From: Nocardia albiluteola
GTDB taxonomy: Bacteria; Actinomycetota; Actinomycetes; Mycobacteriales; Mycobacteriaceae
DNA length: 64,000 nucleotides
Reading direction: 5' to 3'
Assembly: GCF_018860155.1 (NCBI RefSeq)
Contig: NZ_JAHKNI010000010.1
Location: 186,001 to 250,000, forward strand
Shown: piece by piece, positions 32,923-43,900 of the stretch
Layout: each line of letters starts with the position of its first letter
How positions within the stretch are numbered: position 1 is the first letter of the stretch
Notes under the pieces: model-generated
What the model was told of the DNA's origin: nothing
Database searches by the model: none
The model's input: the letters and a program-made list of their open reading frames with translations, nothing else
Position numbers and translations under genes: made by a program

Positions 32923-33867
32923 ATGGGTATGGACGACGAGAACCTCCTCACCATCGGAGCGCTGGCCGAGCGGACCGGCTTGCCGGTCAAGACGATCCGC
33001 TTCTATGCCGACAAGGGGATCGTTCCGCCGACCTGTCACAGCCCGAGCGGCTACCGACTGTACGACGTCGACGCCCTGGCCCGCCTGGAACTGGTCCGCA
33101 CCCTGCGTGCGCTGGACATCGATCTGGCCACCGTCCGCCGCATCCTGGCCCGCGAGAGTTCGCTGGCCGAGGTTGCCGCGGCGCACGCGGCGGCGCTCGA
33201 TGCCCAGATCCGGGTGCTGCGCCTGCGGCGGGCGGTGTTGCGGGCGGTGGCCGAGCGGGAATCGAACCCACAGGAGATGGATCTGATGCACAAACTGGTG
33301 AACCTGTCGCAGTCCGAACGGGACCGCTTCATCCACGACTTCATCGACAACACGTACGGCGGTGTCGACGCCAACCCCGCCCTCGTGGAACTGCTGCGCA
33401 CGACCATGCCGGAACTTCCGGATGATCCTACGCCCGAGCAGGTCCAAGCCTGGATGGAACTCGTGGAGCTGGTGCAGGACAACGACTTCCGCGCCGCGGT
33501 GCGACGGATGGCCGAATATCAGGCGAAGGAGCGCGCCGCCGGCGACACCACGGGCCTGCATCACGACCTGACCGAAGCCGTGTGTGCGGAGGTCGGCGAG
33601 GCGCTGACGGAGGGCACCGCACCGGACTCGAAGGCTGGATCCACCATCGTGGACTCGCTGACCGCGCATTATGCCGAGACCTTCGACAAAGCCGACAACA
33701 CCGAGCTGAGGAGTTGGATCCTCGAGCGGCTCGAGGTCGCCAACGACTCCCGGGTGGCGCGGTACTGGCGGCTGGTCGCCACCATCAGCGGCTGGCCTCC
33801 GCTGGAGGACCTCGGCCCGGTGTTCACCTGGTTCGGCGAGGCCCTGCGCGCCAATCTCGCGAAGTAG
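32923..33867 (+). CDS. MerR family regulator with long effector domain
   Basis: A 314-residue MerR regulator. The HTH is LLTIGALAERTGLPVKTIRFY followed by ADKGIVPP and SGYRLYDVDALARLELVRTL. After the coiled-coil (VAAAHAAALDAQIRVLRLRR) come about 200 residues, far longer than metal-sensing MerR proteins, with helical acidic segments (MPELPDDPTPEQVQAWMELV) seen in actinobacterial MerR proteins of unknown effector. ATG 32923 or 32929 may be the start; the promoter position favours 32929. It precedes the GDPD gene by 2 bp, so the two are cotranscribed. It probably activates its own promoter. Confidence 0.83.
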   Translation: MGMDDENLLTIGALAERTGLPVKTIRFYADKGIVPPTCHSPSGYRLYDVDALARLELVRTLRALDIDLATVRRILARESSLAEVAAAHAAALDAQIRVLRLRRAVLRAVAERESNPQEMDLMHKLVNLSQSERDRFIHDFIDNTYGGVDANPALVELLRTTMPELPDDPTPEQVQAWMELVELVQDNDFRAAVRRMAEYQAKERAAGDTTGLHHDLTEAVCAEVGEALTEGTAPDSKAGSTIVDSLTAHYAETFDKADNTELRSWILERLEVANDSRVARYWRLVATISGWPPLEDLGPVFTWFGEALRANLAK

Positions 33868-33869
33868 CA

Positions 33870-34883
33870 ATGCCGCGTATCGCGAAGAGGAAGAACAGGC
33901 TCCGGGTCCGGCAGATCGGCGCATTGGGTGCTGCGAGCATGCTGCTGCTCGCAGCCTTCGCGTACACCAACAACACCAACGCGCTCGCCGACCACACCGC
34001 AGACAAGCCGTTCATTCTGGCCAATGGTGGGATGCAGCAAGACTTTTCGCCTGTCGGACTGACCAATCAGACCTGCATCGCGAGCCGAATGCTGCCCCCG
34101 GTGCATCGATACCTCGAGAACACGATCGAATCGATGGCGGCCGCGTTCCGGCTCGGCGCCGGGACAGTCGAGTTCGATGTCCAGCCCACCAGGGACAAAC
34201 ACCTGGTCGTCTTCCACGACTACGATCTCCGGTGCCGAACCAACGGAACCGGCCACACCGAGGACTACACACTCGATCAGCTCCGCACTCTCGATATCGG
34301 CTACGGCTACACCGCCGACGGCGGCAGGACATTTCCCTTCCGGGACAAGGGATACGGGCCGATGCCGAGCCTCGAGGAGGTCTTGAACGCCTTCCCCGGA
34401 CGTCGTCTACTCATCGATATGAAGAGCGACGACCCGGCCGACGGAACGCTGCTCGCGCACATCCTGGCAGGGTTGCCCGATGCCCGTCGATCCGCGCTCA
34501 CCGTCGAGGGCGGCGACAGGTCTATCGATGCAGTGCGCCAACAACTTCCACACCAACGCGTCATGTCGAAGTCCATCATCGAGCGCTGCGCGGCGTGGTA
34601 CGTGGGTGTCGGATGGACCGGGCACGTCCCCGACTCCTGCAAGCACATCGAACTCCTCCTGCCGGACCGGCTCGCGCGCTGGGGGTGGGGCTGGCCCGGG
34701 GTATTTCTCGACCGCATGAGGAACAACGACACGATCGTGGTGGTCGAAAAGGGCGACGGCAGCGAGGAATTCTCGAGCGGATTCGATTCCCCGCAGGACC
34801 TACAGCGTTTACCGGCCGACTACTCCGGCGGCGTATGGACGAACCGCATCGATCGGATCGCGCCGGTGTTCGCGCAACGTTGA
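33870..34883 (+). CDS. Glycerophosphodiester phosphodiesterase-like exported protein
   Basis: A 337-residue GDPD-fold protein with an N-terminal signal or anchor (basic RKNRLRVRQ, then IGALGAASMLLLAAFAY). The TIM-barrel signature is clear: ENTIESMAAAFRLGAGTVEF with E101 and D103, then VVFHDYDLRCRTNGTG with His116, and LIDMKSDDP in a later strand. However, the usual first motif with the catalytic His-Arg (AHRGG) reads LANGGM at residues 50-55, so one catalytic His and an Arg are missing. Activity may be lost or altered. Follows the merR gene with a 2-bp gap. Relatives hydrolyse deacylated phospholipids or act as sphingomyelinase D-like enzymes. Confidence 0.72.
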   Translation: MPRIAKRKNRLRVRQIGALGAASMLLLAAFAYTNNTNALADHTADKPFILANGGMQQDFSPVGLTNQTCIASRMLPPVHRYLENTIESMAAAFRLGAGTVEFDVQPTRDKHLVVFHDYDLRCRTNGTGHTEDYTLDQLRTLDIGYGYTADGGRTFPFRDKGYGPMPSLEEVLNAFPGRRLLIDMKSDDPADGTLLAHILAGLPDARRSALTVEGGDRSIDAVRQQLPHQRVMSKSIIERCAAWYVGVGWTGHVPDSCKHIELLLPDRLARWGWGWPGVFLDRMRNNDTIVVVEKGDGSEEFSSGFDSPQDLQRLPADYSGGVWTNRIDRIAPVFAQR

Positions 34884-35608
34884 CCAGGGGGACGGTGCTG
34901 AAGGCAGGCCCGGACGAAGCCGCCGACGACCGGGTTGTTGTCATCGGCAGGAGCCCAGGCGACCCCGACTCACTGGCCGGACTGAACCAGGACCGGACCA
35001 CGACGAGCTCGCCCGGTACGCCCCAGGCCGAGCCGGTCGCTCCGTCAGCGCGGACGAATGCGATTCTGCTGCTGTGGACCATCGCCGCCGGCTTGGCCAC
35101 GATCGGTTCGAACATTGCCGCGTCCTACTTCGTGCAGCTCGGCACGCAGTCCGGTCTGTCTACTGCCACGGCGGGCTTGATGCAGTCGATGGCCGCCGTT
35201 GTCGCGGTCGTCGTCCGCCTGCTGGTCGGCGTTCTCGCCGACCGCGCACCGCGCCGAAACCCGGCAATCGTCGCCGCGATGATGTTCAGTGGCGCGATCG
35301 GCTTGGCTCTGATCTCGATGGCGACCATCGGCACGTTCACGATCGGTGCCCTGCTCGCCGTCGCGGGTGGCTGGGGCTGGACCGGGCTGCTGCTGGCCGC
35401 GATCATGCGGCTGCTGCCGGGCCAGGGCGCACAAGCCGGAGCGACCGTGCAGATCGGCCTGTTCGGTGGTGCGGCGGTCGCGCCGTTCGCCTTCGGCGCC
35501 GCATCAGCCGCGTTCGGAATGGCAACCACGGTCCAGCTCGCCGCCATCCTCGTGGTCATCGCGACCGGCGCGATGATCGTCGGAGCGCGGCTGCAACGCA
35601 ACGCATGA
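34880..35608 (+). pseudogene. C-terminal half of an MFS transporter
   Basis: About 240 residues. The first 60 are hydrophilic (Pro/Thr/Asp-rich) and look like the central loop of an MFS protein. Then six hydrophobic segments follow: NAILLLWTIAAGLATIGSNI, MQSMAAVVAVVVRLLVGVLA with DRAPRR as the second copy of motif A, and four more to the end. The N-terminal six helices expected for a 12-TM transporter are absent; the preceding frame belongs to the GDPD gene. TTG 34880 overlaps the GDPD stop; GTG 34895 is an alternative. Either a decayed gene or a half-size protein needing a partner. The former seems more likely. Confidence 0.6.
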
Positions 35609-35615
35609 TCCCCGT

Positions 35616-36296
35616 TCACCAGGGCAGCGGGTGGCCGTCGCGGAAGAAGCCCCCGGTCGGCCCGGAATCGGGGAGAGTGGCCGCCCACACCACGCTCGCG
35701 GCGCCCTCGGTGACCGGACGCCCGCCGGGGCCGCCCATGTCCGTGGCAACCCATCCCGGGCACACCGCATTGACCAGGATCCGATCACCGCGCAACTCGC
35801 CGGCGAGCATGCGGGTCAGCGCATTGAGCGCCACCTTCGAGGCGGTGTAGGCGGGGGTACCGCCGCCCATACTGGTCAGCGAGGCGGCCTCGCTCGATAC
35901 GTTGACGATGCGGGCATGAGTTCCCTTGCGCAGCAGTGGAAGAAAGTGCTGCACCATCGACCACGGACCATAGAGGTTGGTTTCGGCCGCGTCGCGCACG
36001 ACGGCCAGATCGGCGGTGGCCGCCCGCTGCCAGGTGTCGTAGCTGATCGCGGCATTGTTGACCAGCACATCCAGCCGACCGTGGTCACGCTCGACCGTAC
36101 GCGCCGCAGCGGCGACGCTCTCGTCGTCGGTAACATCGAGCTGCAGCGGAATCGCCCCAACGGCTTTCGCGGCCGCTCGCGCGGAATCGGCTGTGCGGGC
36201 GGTCAACAGCACGGTATGACCGCGTGCGGCGAGTTGGCGGCACACCTCTCGTCCGATACCGCGACTGCCGCCGGTGACCAGGGAAATTGTCGTCAT
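35616..36296 (-). CDS. Short-chain dehydrogenase/reductase
   Basis: A 226-residue classical SDR. TGGSRGIGREV (residues 8-18) binds NAD(P), LDVTDD and NNAAIS follow, the catalytic Ser is in VNVSSEAAS, and YTASK gives the Tyr and Lys. AVCPGWVATDMGG is the usual post-active-site strand. Slightly short for the family but complete. The basic residues after the glycine motif (ART) suggest NADP preference. It runs convergently to the MFS remnant. A dyad-like element lies about 35-50 bp upstream. Substrate unknown. Confidence 0.85.
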   Translation of the reverse strand: MTTISLVTGGSRGIGREVCRQLAARGHTVLLTARTADSARAAAKAVGAIPLQLDVTDDESVAAAARTVERDHGRLDVLVNNAAISYDTWQRAATADLAVVRDAAETNLYGPWSMVQHFLPLLRKGTHARIVNVSSEAASLTSMGGGTPAYTASKVALNALTRMLAGELRGDRILVNAVCPGWVATDMGGPGGRPVTEGAASVVWAATLPDSGPTGGFFRDGHPLPW

Positions 36297-36329
36297 CTGT
36301 ACCAGCCTGGCAGGGCCCGCTGATATTCA

Positions 36330-36348
36330 CCTGGCAAGTACTGACAGG
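36330..36348. promoter_or_regulatory. Imperfect dyad upstream of SDR
   Basis: CCTGGCAAGTACTGACAGG is an imperfect inverted repeat (CCTG-x-CA in both arms around GTACT). It lies 34-52 bp before the SDR start in the promoter region. Spacing and AGTACT centre resemble HxlR-type operators, but no hxlR gene is in the window, so the role is a guess. Confidence 0.3.
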
Positions 36349-36524
36349 GCCCTGGACTTGACCAATCATCCACGACCCCAACCGAATCCGTCTCGGCCTC
36401 CGTCCTTCGAAGGCTGCGGTGGGTCAGGCGGTGTGGGCACTGTTGCCCACTGCCACAGCCCGATCGACTTCGGCGCGAATGTCCTATCCGTGTGGCGCTG
36501 TGGTTCAAGCGCACACCGTACTCA

Positions 36525-36539
36525 CCTACGTACCGTAGG
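36525..36539. promoter_or_regulatory. Perfect dyad upstream of SRPBCC remnant
   Basis: CCTACG-TAC-CGTAGG is a perfect 6-3-6 inverted repeat, of the TACGTAC-type often bound by TetR proteins. It lies about 110 bp before the SRPBCC remnant. No dedicated regulator gene is adjacent. The rest of 36297-36649 holds no gene I can support. Confidence 0.4.
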
Positions 36540-36649
36540 ACAGCAGCCGACCGAGCGGTGTCGAACGCTGCTGGACGGGCGAGAATGGCTGTGAAGCAAG
36601 AGAATTCCGGTCGCGCGAGGGCTTCCGGGCGAGGCGCGAGGTAGGTTTC

Positions 36650-36838
36650 ATGACGACAGTCGAGGTCCGGCACGTGATGGCCGCCGACCCGGAGACCGTG
36701 TACGAACTGCTCGCCGACGTGACCCGGATGGGCGAGTGGAGCCCGGAGTCGGCGGGCGGCGAGTGGCTCGCCGGCGAACCTGGCGCCGTGGGATCGACGT
36801 TCCGCGGCGACAATCGGCGTCCGTGGATCAAATCGTAA
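36650..36838 (+). pseudogene. Truncated SRPBCC/polyketide-cyclase-like protein
   Basis: A 62-codon frame from ATG 36650. Residues 1-56 match the N-terminus of SRPBCC (START-like) proteins: a first strand TVEVRHVMAADPETVYELLA, DVTRMGEWSPE, GGEWLAGEPGAVGSTFRGDN. Intact members are about 140-150 residues; here the frame ends at NRRPWIKS, in the middle of the beta sheet, where the sequence gives way to the short region before the giant gene. The promoter-side sequence and start are intact. The break marks one edge of a rearrangement that brought in the giant gene. Confidence 0.65.
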
Positions 36839-36894
36839 GTTGTTCTGGTGCTGGCGATATCGCTTCACCTGATTGAGTCCTGCCGGGAGTGCCC

Positions 36895-36963
36895 ATGACG
36901 CCCATCGGTTTCGCCGTCCGCCGCGGCGCCATGGTCTGGTCCGGGTGTGGGGTTTTGTTGTGA
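36895..36963 (+). CDS. Possible 22-codon leader frame before the giant gene
   Basis: ATG 36895 has GGGAG at 36885-36889, a good ribosome site, and opens a 22-codon frame (MTPIGFAVRRGAMVWSGCGV, then LL) ending at 36961-36963, 17 bp before the giant gene's GTG. Because that GTG lacks a clear ribosome site, translation could be coupled to this short frame. It might instead be a leftover N-terminus. Unproven. Confidence 0.25.
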   Translation: MTPIGFAVRRGAMVWSGCGVLL

Positions 36964-36980
36964 GCCGGGCGTGATCTGTC

Positions 36981-37920
36981 GTGGGTGATATTGATCTTCC
37001 GGGGCCGTTGCAGCCCTTGTCGTATTTGGCGGGTGCGCCGTGGCCCAAGGGTAGTGAGAACGGGATGTTCTCGCTGTCGACGTTCTGGTCGGATGCGTCC
37101 TCGACGGTGTCGGGTCAGATCGTGGATGAGGTCGAGTCGATCGTGGCGGCGATCGAGAAGGCGTATGTGTCGGGGCCGGGGCGGGATTCGTTGGTGGCGA
37201 CGTTGGGGTCGTTGATTGATCCGTCTGGCAAGCAGTCGTTGCAGGCGGTAGCGGCCTCGATGAGCCAGCTGGCGGATTCCGCCGAGAAGGTCGGAGACCA
37301 GATCCAGGCGTTCAAGATTCAGATTTTGGTGGGGTTGGCGTGGTTGGCGTATGACCTGGCCACCGCGTGGATGGCGGGTCCCGCAGCCCCGGTGGTGGAG
37401 GCCGCGGAGATCGCGGCGACCGAGGCGGCGCTCGCGATTGTGCGGCAGGTAGTGATGGAGGTGATCAAGGCCGCGGCGGTAGGTGCGTTGATTCAGGGGG
37501 TGACCGATGCGTTGATTCAGGTGATTCAGATCGCGCAGCATCATCGGCATGGGTTCGATTGGAGTGAGTTCGGGCAGTCGGTGGCGGTGGGTGCGGGTGG
37601 GGGTGCGGCGGGTCATGCGATGGCTTCGGGGTTGGGCAAGTTGTTGGATAAGACGTTGGGGAACAAGATCGAGGGTGCGTTGGGGGGTCGGGGGGCCGCG
37701 ATCACGTCGAATGTGGTGCGGGGTTTGGGTGGTGGTATAGGCGGCATTTTGGGTGGTTCGGTGGCCGCGATGCCGTTCAATAACGGGCAGTTCGAGTTGA
37801 ATCCCGCGGGGTTGTTGGGTGGTGTGGCTGGGGCGATGTCGGGGGGCGTGCGGGGGTATCGGATGACCTCGGGTGGTGGGGGTGCGGGGGTGCATGTACC
37901 ACAGATCGATCCGGTCACGA
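36981..37920 (+). other. WXG100-like (CpnT-type) N-terminal domain and hydrophobic region of the giant protein
   Basis: Residues 1 to about 313. LPGPLQPLSYLAGAPWPKGS and the following helices are the WXG100-like start of actinobacterial polymorphic toxins and of CpnT. Then comes a hydrophobic stretch (QILVGLAWLAYDLATAWMAG and IVRQVVMEVIKAAAVGALIQ), the FDWSEFG element and Gly-rich turns (VGAGGGAAGHA, GLGGGIGGILGG). This region is thought to mediate type VII export and membrane contact. Codons favour TTG, GTG and GGT, unlike the C-ending codons that follow. Confidence 0.75.
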
Positions 37921-40900
37921 TCAAGCCGGTGCCGGAGGGGAGTTCTGTGTTGCCGGGCCGCGGCGGTGTGCCGACGGGCAGTCACAGCGATAGTGATAGC
38001 CGGAGCGGTAGCAGCAGCAATACCAGTAGCGGTTTTGACAGTTTCGGTGGCAACCCGAGCACGCGTGCCAGCAGTGTCGATCACGACGCGACCGGCAACA
38101 ACAACGACAACCGCAACGGCAGCAGAGCCGTCAGCGAGGGCACAAGCAACACCGAAACCGGCAGCGACAAAGGCAATCCCGGCGACACCAAGCGCATCTC
38201 CGGCAACGACAGTAACCAAGCCGCCGCTGGCAACAGCACGAACAGTAACGAAACCAACGGCAACCGCAACGGCAACGGCGCCAACAACATCCCCGGTGCG
38301 GGCAACAACCGCAACGACGCCGAGGACAACCACAGCACGATCAGCAGCCTGTCCAGCGACAACGGCAACCACGTCGCCGCGGGCAACCACAGCGAGGTCA
38401 GCAGCCTGGCCAGCGACAACGGCAGCGACAACGGCAACCACAACGAAAACAACCCGGCAGCCGACAACAGCAGCAACAACGGCAACGGCAACGGCAACCG
38501 CACCAACAACATCCCCGGTGAGGGCAACAACCGCAACGACGCCGAGGACAACCACAGCACGATCGCCAACCTGTCCAGCGACAACGGCAGCAACGTCGCC
38601 GCGGACAACCACAACGAAATCACCACCCCGCCAGCCGACAACAACAGCAACAACGGCAACCACAACGAAAACAACACCCCACCAGCCGACAACAGCACGG
38701 TCCAGACCGGCGGGCAGGCGCGGACGCAGGCGGGTGAGGGTGACAATGCCACCTCGTCGGTAGCGGGCTCGAGCAACGTGTCACCACGGCAGAGTTCGCC
38801 TGTGCCACAGGACCCGTCGATCCGGGAACCCTCGGTGGGGAGTGGCTCGTCCTCGCTGAAAACCGGGGACTCCCCGCCGATCACCTCCGAGACCAACCTC
38901 CCGAAGACCGCGCAACGGGCTGGTGTGGACCCGAACGATACGAGTCCCCCACCGCCGCGCGCCGCGGGCGCGAGCCGCACCGGTGCGCTGGATGACCGGC
39001 AGTCCGGGCCGCCGATCAGCGCCCGCAGCCAGGACCCCGGCCCCGCCAACCGGCGGTCGGTGTCGGAGGAACAACCCGACCAAAGCTCTCTCACGAAACG
39101 CACTGCGGCCCCGGAACAGAACGATCAAACCCTGCGGTCGAACAAGCAAGCCACGGACGAGCCGCCGACGACGAGGCAAGCCGCGGACAAGCCCTCGACG
39201 GGAAACAACCACATCGAGGAAACCGGCAAGGGGCCACGTGCGGGCACCGACAATCAGGGCTCGTCCAAGTTCTCGGGATCCGCGCGGTCCGACGATCAGA
39301 AGGTTTCCTGGGATCGTGTCACGGCCAATGGGCGTCGGTCGCAGTCGCTGCCCCCCTACGAGTTCAAGCTGTGGCGCGAAAACCCCGAAAACAACGACGG
39401 TGTCGCGTTGCTCGGTGACCGCAGCCACGCCGAGTTCACCGCGGAGATCCGTTCGGGCAACCTCACCGTGCGGCGTATCGGCAGCGAGAAACCTGTCGAG
39501 CTGGGCGAGCGCGGTATCGACAGGCTGATCGAGGAACGCGGCATCACCGAGATCCGCATCGGCCAGTCGGCGGATCACACCGACTTGGCCCAGCCGCACA
39601 CCGGCGGCGAGGAATCATCGCAGTCCGAGCACTCACCGGCGGGCGAGAATACCGGGCTGAAGTGGACGGACCCGCGGGTACCGCACGCCGACGACGGCAC
39701 ACCGCTGCAGGAGCGGACCTCCCAGGAGTTCGCGGACGATCTGCCCACGTTCCGCGGTACCGCATTGCTCGGCGACCACGACAACATGAAACTCATCGCC
39801 CACGTCGACGACGACGGCGTGCGCGTCCTGGACCACAACAACAAACCCGTGGCATCGTTCGGCAGGTCCGAGCCCGAGGCCGCCGATCTGACCGCACTGC
39901 TCGCGGCCCACGGGATCAGCCATGTCAAAACCGTCCCGACCACGACCCCGCGCACCGAACACCCCGCCGAGACCCGCGACCCGCAACACCCTGCCACAGA
40001 ACCGAACACACCCGCTCGAAAAGACCCGCCCGAAAAGAGCACGCCTGCACCGGATTCCACCGCACCGGTCACCAAGAAGACCGGCGGCGGGCGTACCACC
40101 TACAGCGGGGGCTCCATCCATCGCGGCCCCGGCTCGGTCGCCAAGGAACTGTTGCTCCGAATCCCGGGGATCGGACACCTGTTCCGCATGATCGCCGAAC
40201 TCCTCACCCGCGACCCCACCGACCGAAACATCCACTTCCACGGCACCGAGGACCTCGTCCCCGCCCGCAACGAGACCCTCGTCCACAACGAAGCCCCCCT
40301 CACCCTGCGTGGCAACCCCCGCGCCACGGCCAAAAACACCGGCAACGACGGCAACCACACCGAGGCCACCGAGCACGACGGCAACCACACCAACACCACC
40401 GAGCACGACGGCAACCACACCGACACCGACAACCGCACCGGCAATCGCACCGACGCCAGCAACACAGATCACACTGACACCGACACTCCTCGGACCGATG
40501 CCACCCACGACGACACCGGCAACAACCGAACCGACAGCACCGACGAGGGCCACACCGGCACGAAACACGACACCGGATTCCCCGAACCCTGGTACCTCAC
40601 ACCAAAACTCGCCGAACAGTTCCGTGTCGTGCCCCACGACGGCAAGCTCTACTCCGCGCGCACCGGCAAACTCGTCCACACCCCCGACAGCCCCGCCACC
40701 CGGTGGCCCACCCGCACCCGCGCGCACCTGCTCCTCTCGGACCGCAACGGCAACGACTACATCGCCCCCGACCTCGGCTGGGTCCGCACTCACCAAGCGT
40801 TCGACAAACTCGGCCTCCACGCGGCCGGCACCGTCGAGGTCCACCGCGGCGTCCTCAAAACCGTCACCGACTACTCCGGCCCCTACATACCCGACCGCAC

Positions 40901-43900
40901 CCGCCTGACGGACGTCCTGAACACCCGCCTGGCGGGCGTCGAACGCGCCGATGACTTCCGGCACCTGGACTACAACGGCAAACCAGTCCCCGACGAACAC
41001 ACACCAGTCTCCGACGAACACACGCCAGTCTCCGACGAACACACACCGGTCTCCAACGAGCGCACACCAGTCTCCGACGAACACACACCGGTCTCCAACG
41101 AGGAATCCACCAATTCACGGGATGACGAATCCCACCAAACCACCTCGCAGACAACGCGATCCGACGAACGCGACAACCCCCCGGACACCTCGGCGAACCC
41201 CACCACCAGGGACGCGACCACCCAAACCGAGCACACAAACACCAAAGACCCGACCACCCAAACCGAACACACAAACACCGGGGACACCGCAACTCGGACC
41301 GGCGGCACTAAAAACGAGGAAGCCCCCGAACAGACGCGACAGCGGGGCACCGATGCGGAACACCACGCAGCCCAGGAGCGCTTTAAACGGAACAACCGGA
41401 TCATCGAATCCAAACAGCGGGTCGCCGAGGCCAAACAGGCACTGGAGGAGGCCACCCGGCAGGACCGCGCGGCGAGTGTTCACGCCACGGACGAAACCAC
41501 CCGCAACGACCGCGCGGCGAGTGTTCACGCCACCGACGAAACCACCCGCAACGACCACCCGGCGAGCACCCACACCACCGACGAAACCACCCGCAACGAC
41601 CATGTGGCGGCCGCCCAAACCGCGTACGACCATGCGGTATCCGAACACCTGGACACGCTCAAGGAAACGGCCGAGGATGCGTTGTCGGCGCTCGACGAGA
41701 TACGTCAAGCCCCACCCCATGACGCCACCGCTGAGGACGTGGAGCAGTACAAGCACGCAGCGCGGCTGGTCCGGCAGTATTACCTGGCGACGCAGAGGGA
41801 GATGAAGGAGCTCGATCCGGAAACGCTGTCGAGCATGATGCGAGATGGCAACGAGGTGCAGGCCATGCGGGCCACCCTCGAAGCGATCCACCGAGGGACC
41901 GGCATGGAGATGCGGTTCAATCAGGTGTGGGGGTTGCTGGCCGCCCGCGACGGCTGGCTGATGAAGATGAGCACCGCCCAAGGCAAAACGCTGGTGTCGC
42001 TGGGGCATGCGCTGTGGAAGTCATCCCGGGTCGGGACCACCCAGGTGGTCACCACGACCGAGACGCTCGCCAACAAGGACTTCAAACGATACTTCAAGCC
42101 CACGGCGGATCTGCTGGGGTTCAGGGCCGTCCGGTGGAACCCGGAGGACAAGAATTTCACCGAATCGGATAAACCGACAATCCTGCTGCTGACCGATGCC
42201 GAGAACAAGACCGGCCGCCTCAAAGGCAATCCGCCGCCGGGTGACACGGTCATCCTGGACGAGGCCGACGCGGTCCTGGTCCACCGACAGACCACGCACT
42301 ACCTCTCCGAGGACGGCGACAAGAAGGCGAGCCCGCAGCGAGCGGCCGAGTACCACGGGATGCGGGCATTCCTGGAAAAGCAGCTGGAACGCGGCGGGTT
42401 GACCGAGCAGGACTTCGGTCGCAGGCCCGGCCAGGTCGGCGGCCGGGTAACGGTGACCGACGCGGTGCGCGCCAAGGCTGAAGGTCTGTGGGGCAAGAAA
42501 TTCAGCACCCAGGAGGCCACGGACTTCACCCGCACGGTCGAGGCCGAATACACCAAGGTCGACGAGCGGAATTACGAGGTCCACATCGACGCGGCGGGTA
42601 AGAAGAAGATCGTCCTGCTCGATATCGATGGCAAGCCGATGCGCGATGCGAAACTCTCGACCGAAAGCAAATATCAGGAGGGCTTGCATCAGGCATTGCA
42701 GGCCAAACACCATATAGCCGAGATAGATGCGGAAACCGATCCCGAGCAGACCAAGAGCATCACCGGTGAAAAAACCTACAACGCCGAGAACTACAAACAG
42801 GTTTCGGGAATGTCGGGCACCCTCAACGGCGCGCTCGCCGACATCAAAGCGAACTTCCCGGTGCGTGGCCTCATGGAAATCGAGGACCACCAGAAATCGC
42901 GGCTGCACGTGGAACCCGACCGGGTCTCGCCCACCGATGACGAGCGGTTCGCCGACGCCCTGGACAAAGTCCTCGAATTGCACGAGGCCGGGAGGCCCGT
43001 GGTGGCGATCGCCCCCTACAACGACCAGGTCGCCAAGCTCAGTGACATGCTCACCGCCCAGGGAATACCGCACCAGCGTATCAACGCCAAATGGTTCCTC
43101 AAGCATGAAAACTCCGACTGGGTCAAGGGACCCGAGAACACCGACTGGTTCAAACCCGCCGAACATGGCGAGCTGCTGACCCAGGGAGATGCCAACGCGC
43201 TGGCAGAAATACATTTGCAGCACGTCCAGGAGGTAGCCGGCGGGAAGGGCATGATCACGGTCGCTACCGGGCTGCTCGGTCGCGGCGCCGACATCTCGAT
43301 CAGTGATGAGGTCAACGATATCGGCGGGCTACACGCGGCGATACTGGGCCGCGAGGCCAACGTCCCCGACGAAGACGAACAACGCCAAGCCCGCGCGGGC
43401 CGCAACAGCAAAAACGGTAGCGCGAGCTTTCACACCGCAACCACAGACGAGCTGTATACCGATTCGCATGATCCAGAGACGCCGATCGCGGTCTTCCACT
43501 ACACCAAGGCCGCCAAGGACTACACCGAGGCCGTCGCCGAACACGACCGGCTCACCACCGAACACGACCACGAGCCCGCCACAGACACGCCCACCACCGG
43601 GGACACCGCCAAGCACGGCCAGGAGCCCGCCACAGACGCGCCCATCACCGCCGACACCGCCGCGGCTAAGGTAGCCGACGCCGCAGCACGGCTCGAGTCA
43701 GCAAAAGACAAGATCCGCGAGCTGACTCCACGACTGCAGCAGGCCGCCGCAGCCCGCGCCCAGTTCGCTCGCACACTCAGCCGCGGCACACCCCTGACCG
43801 TGCCTCCCCCAGCCCAAACCCCGCCCCCGGCGAACACGACCATCGAACAGCCGCTCCACCCAACACCAGAGCACACCGACGGCCAGCACCACTCGGATCA

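Noticed and set aside
36828..38663. 611-codon minus-strand frame with Val/Ala-rich then basic composition
   Set aside because: It is the antisense of the WXG100-like N-terminus and the Asn/Ser repeats; the hydrophobic look comes from reversed GCC/ACC-rich repeats.
37960..38720. CRISPR-like array
   Set aside because: Repeats are long, in-frame, imperfect and continuous with coding sequence; there are no uniform spacers or cas genes.
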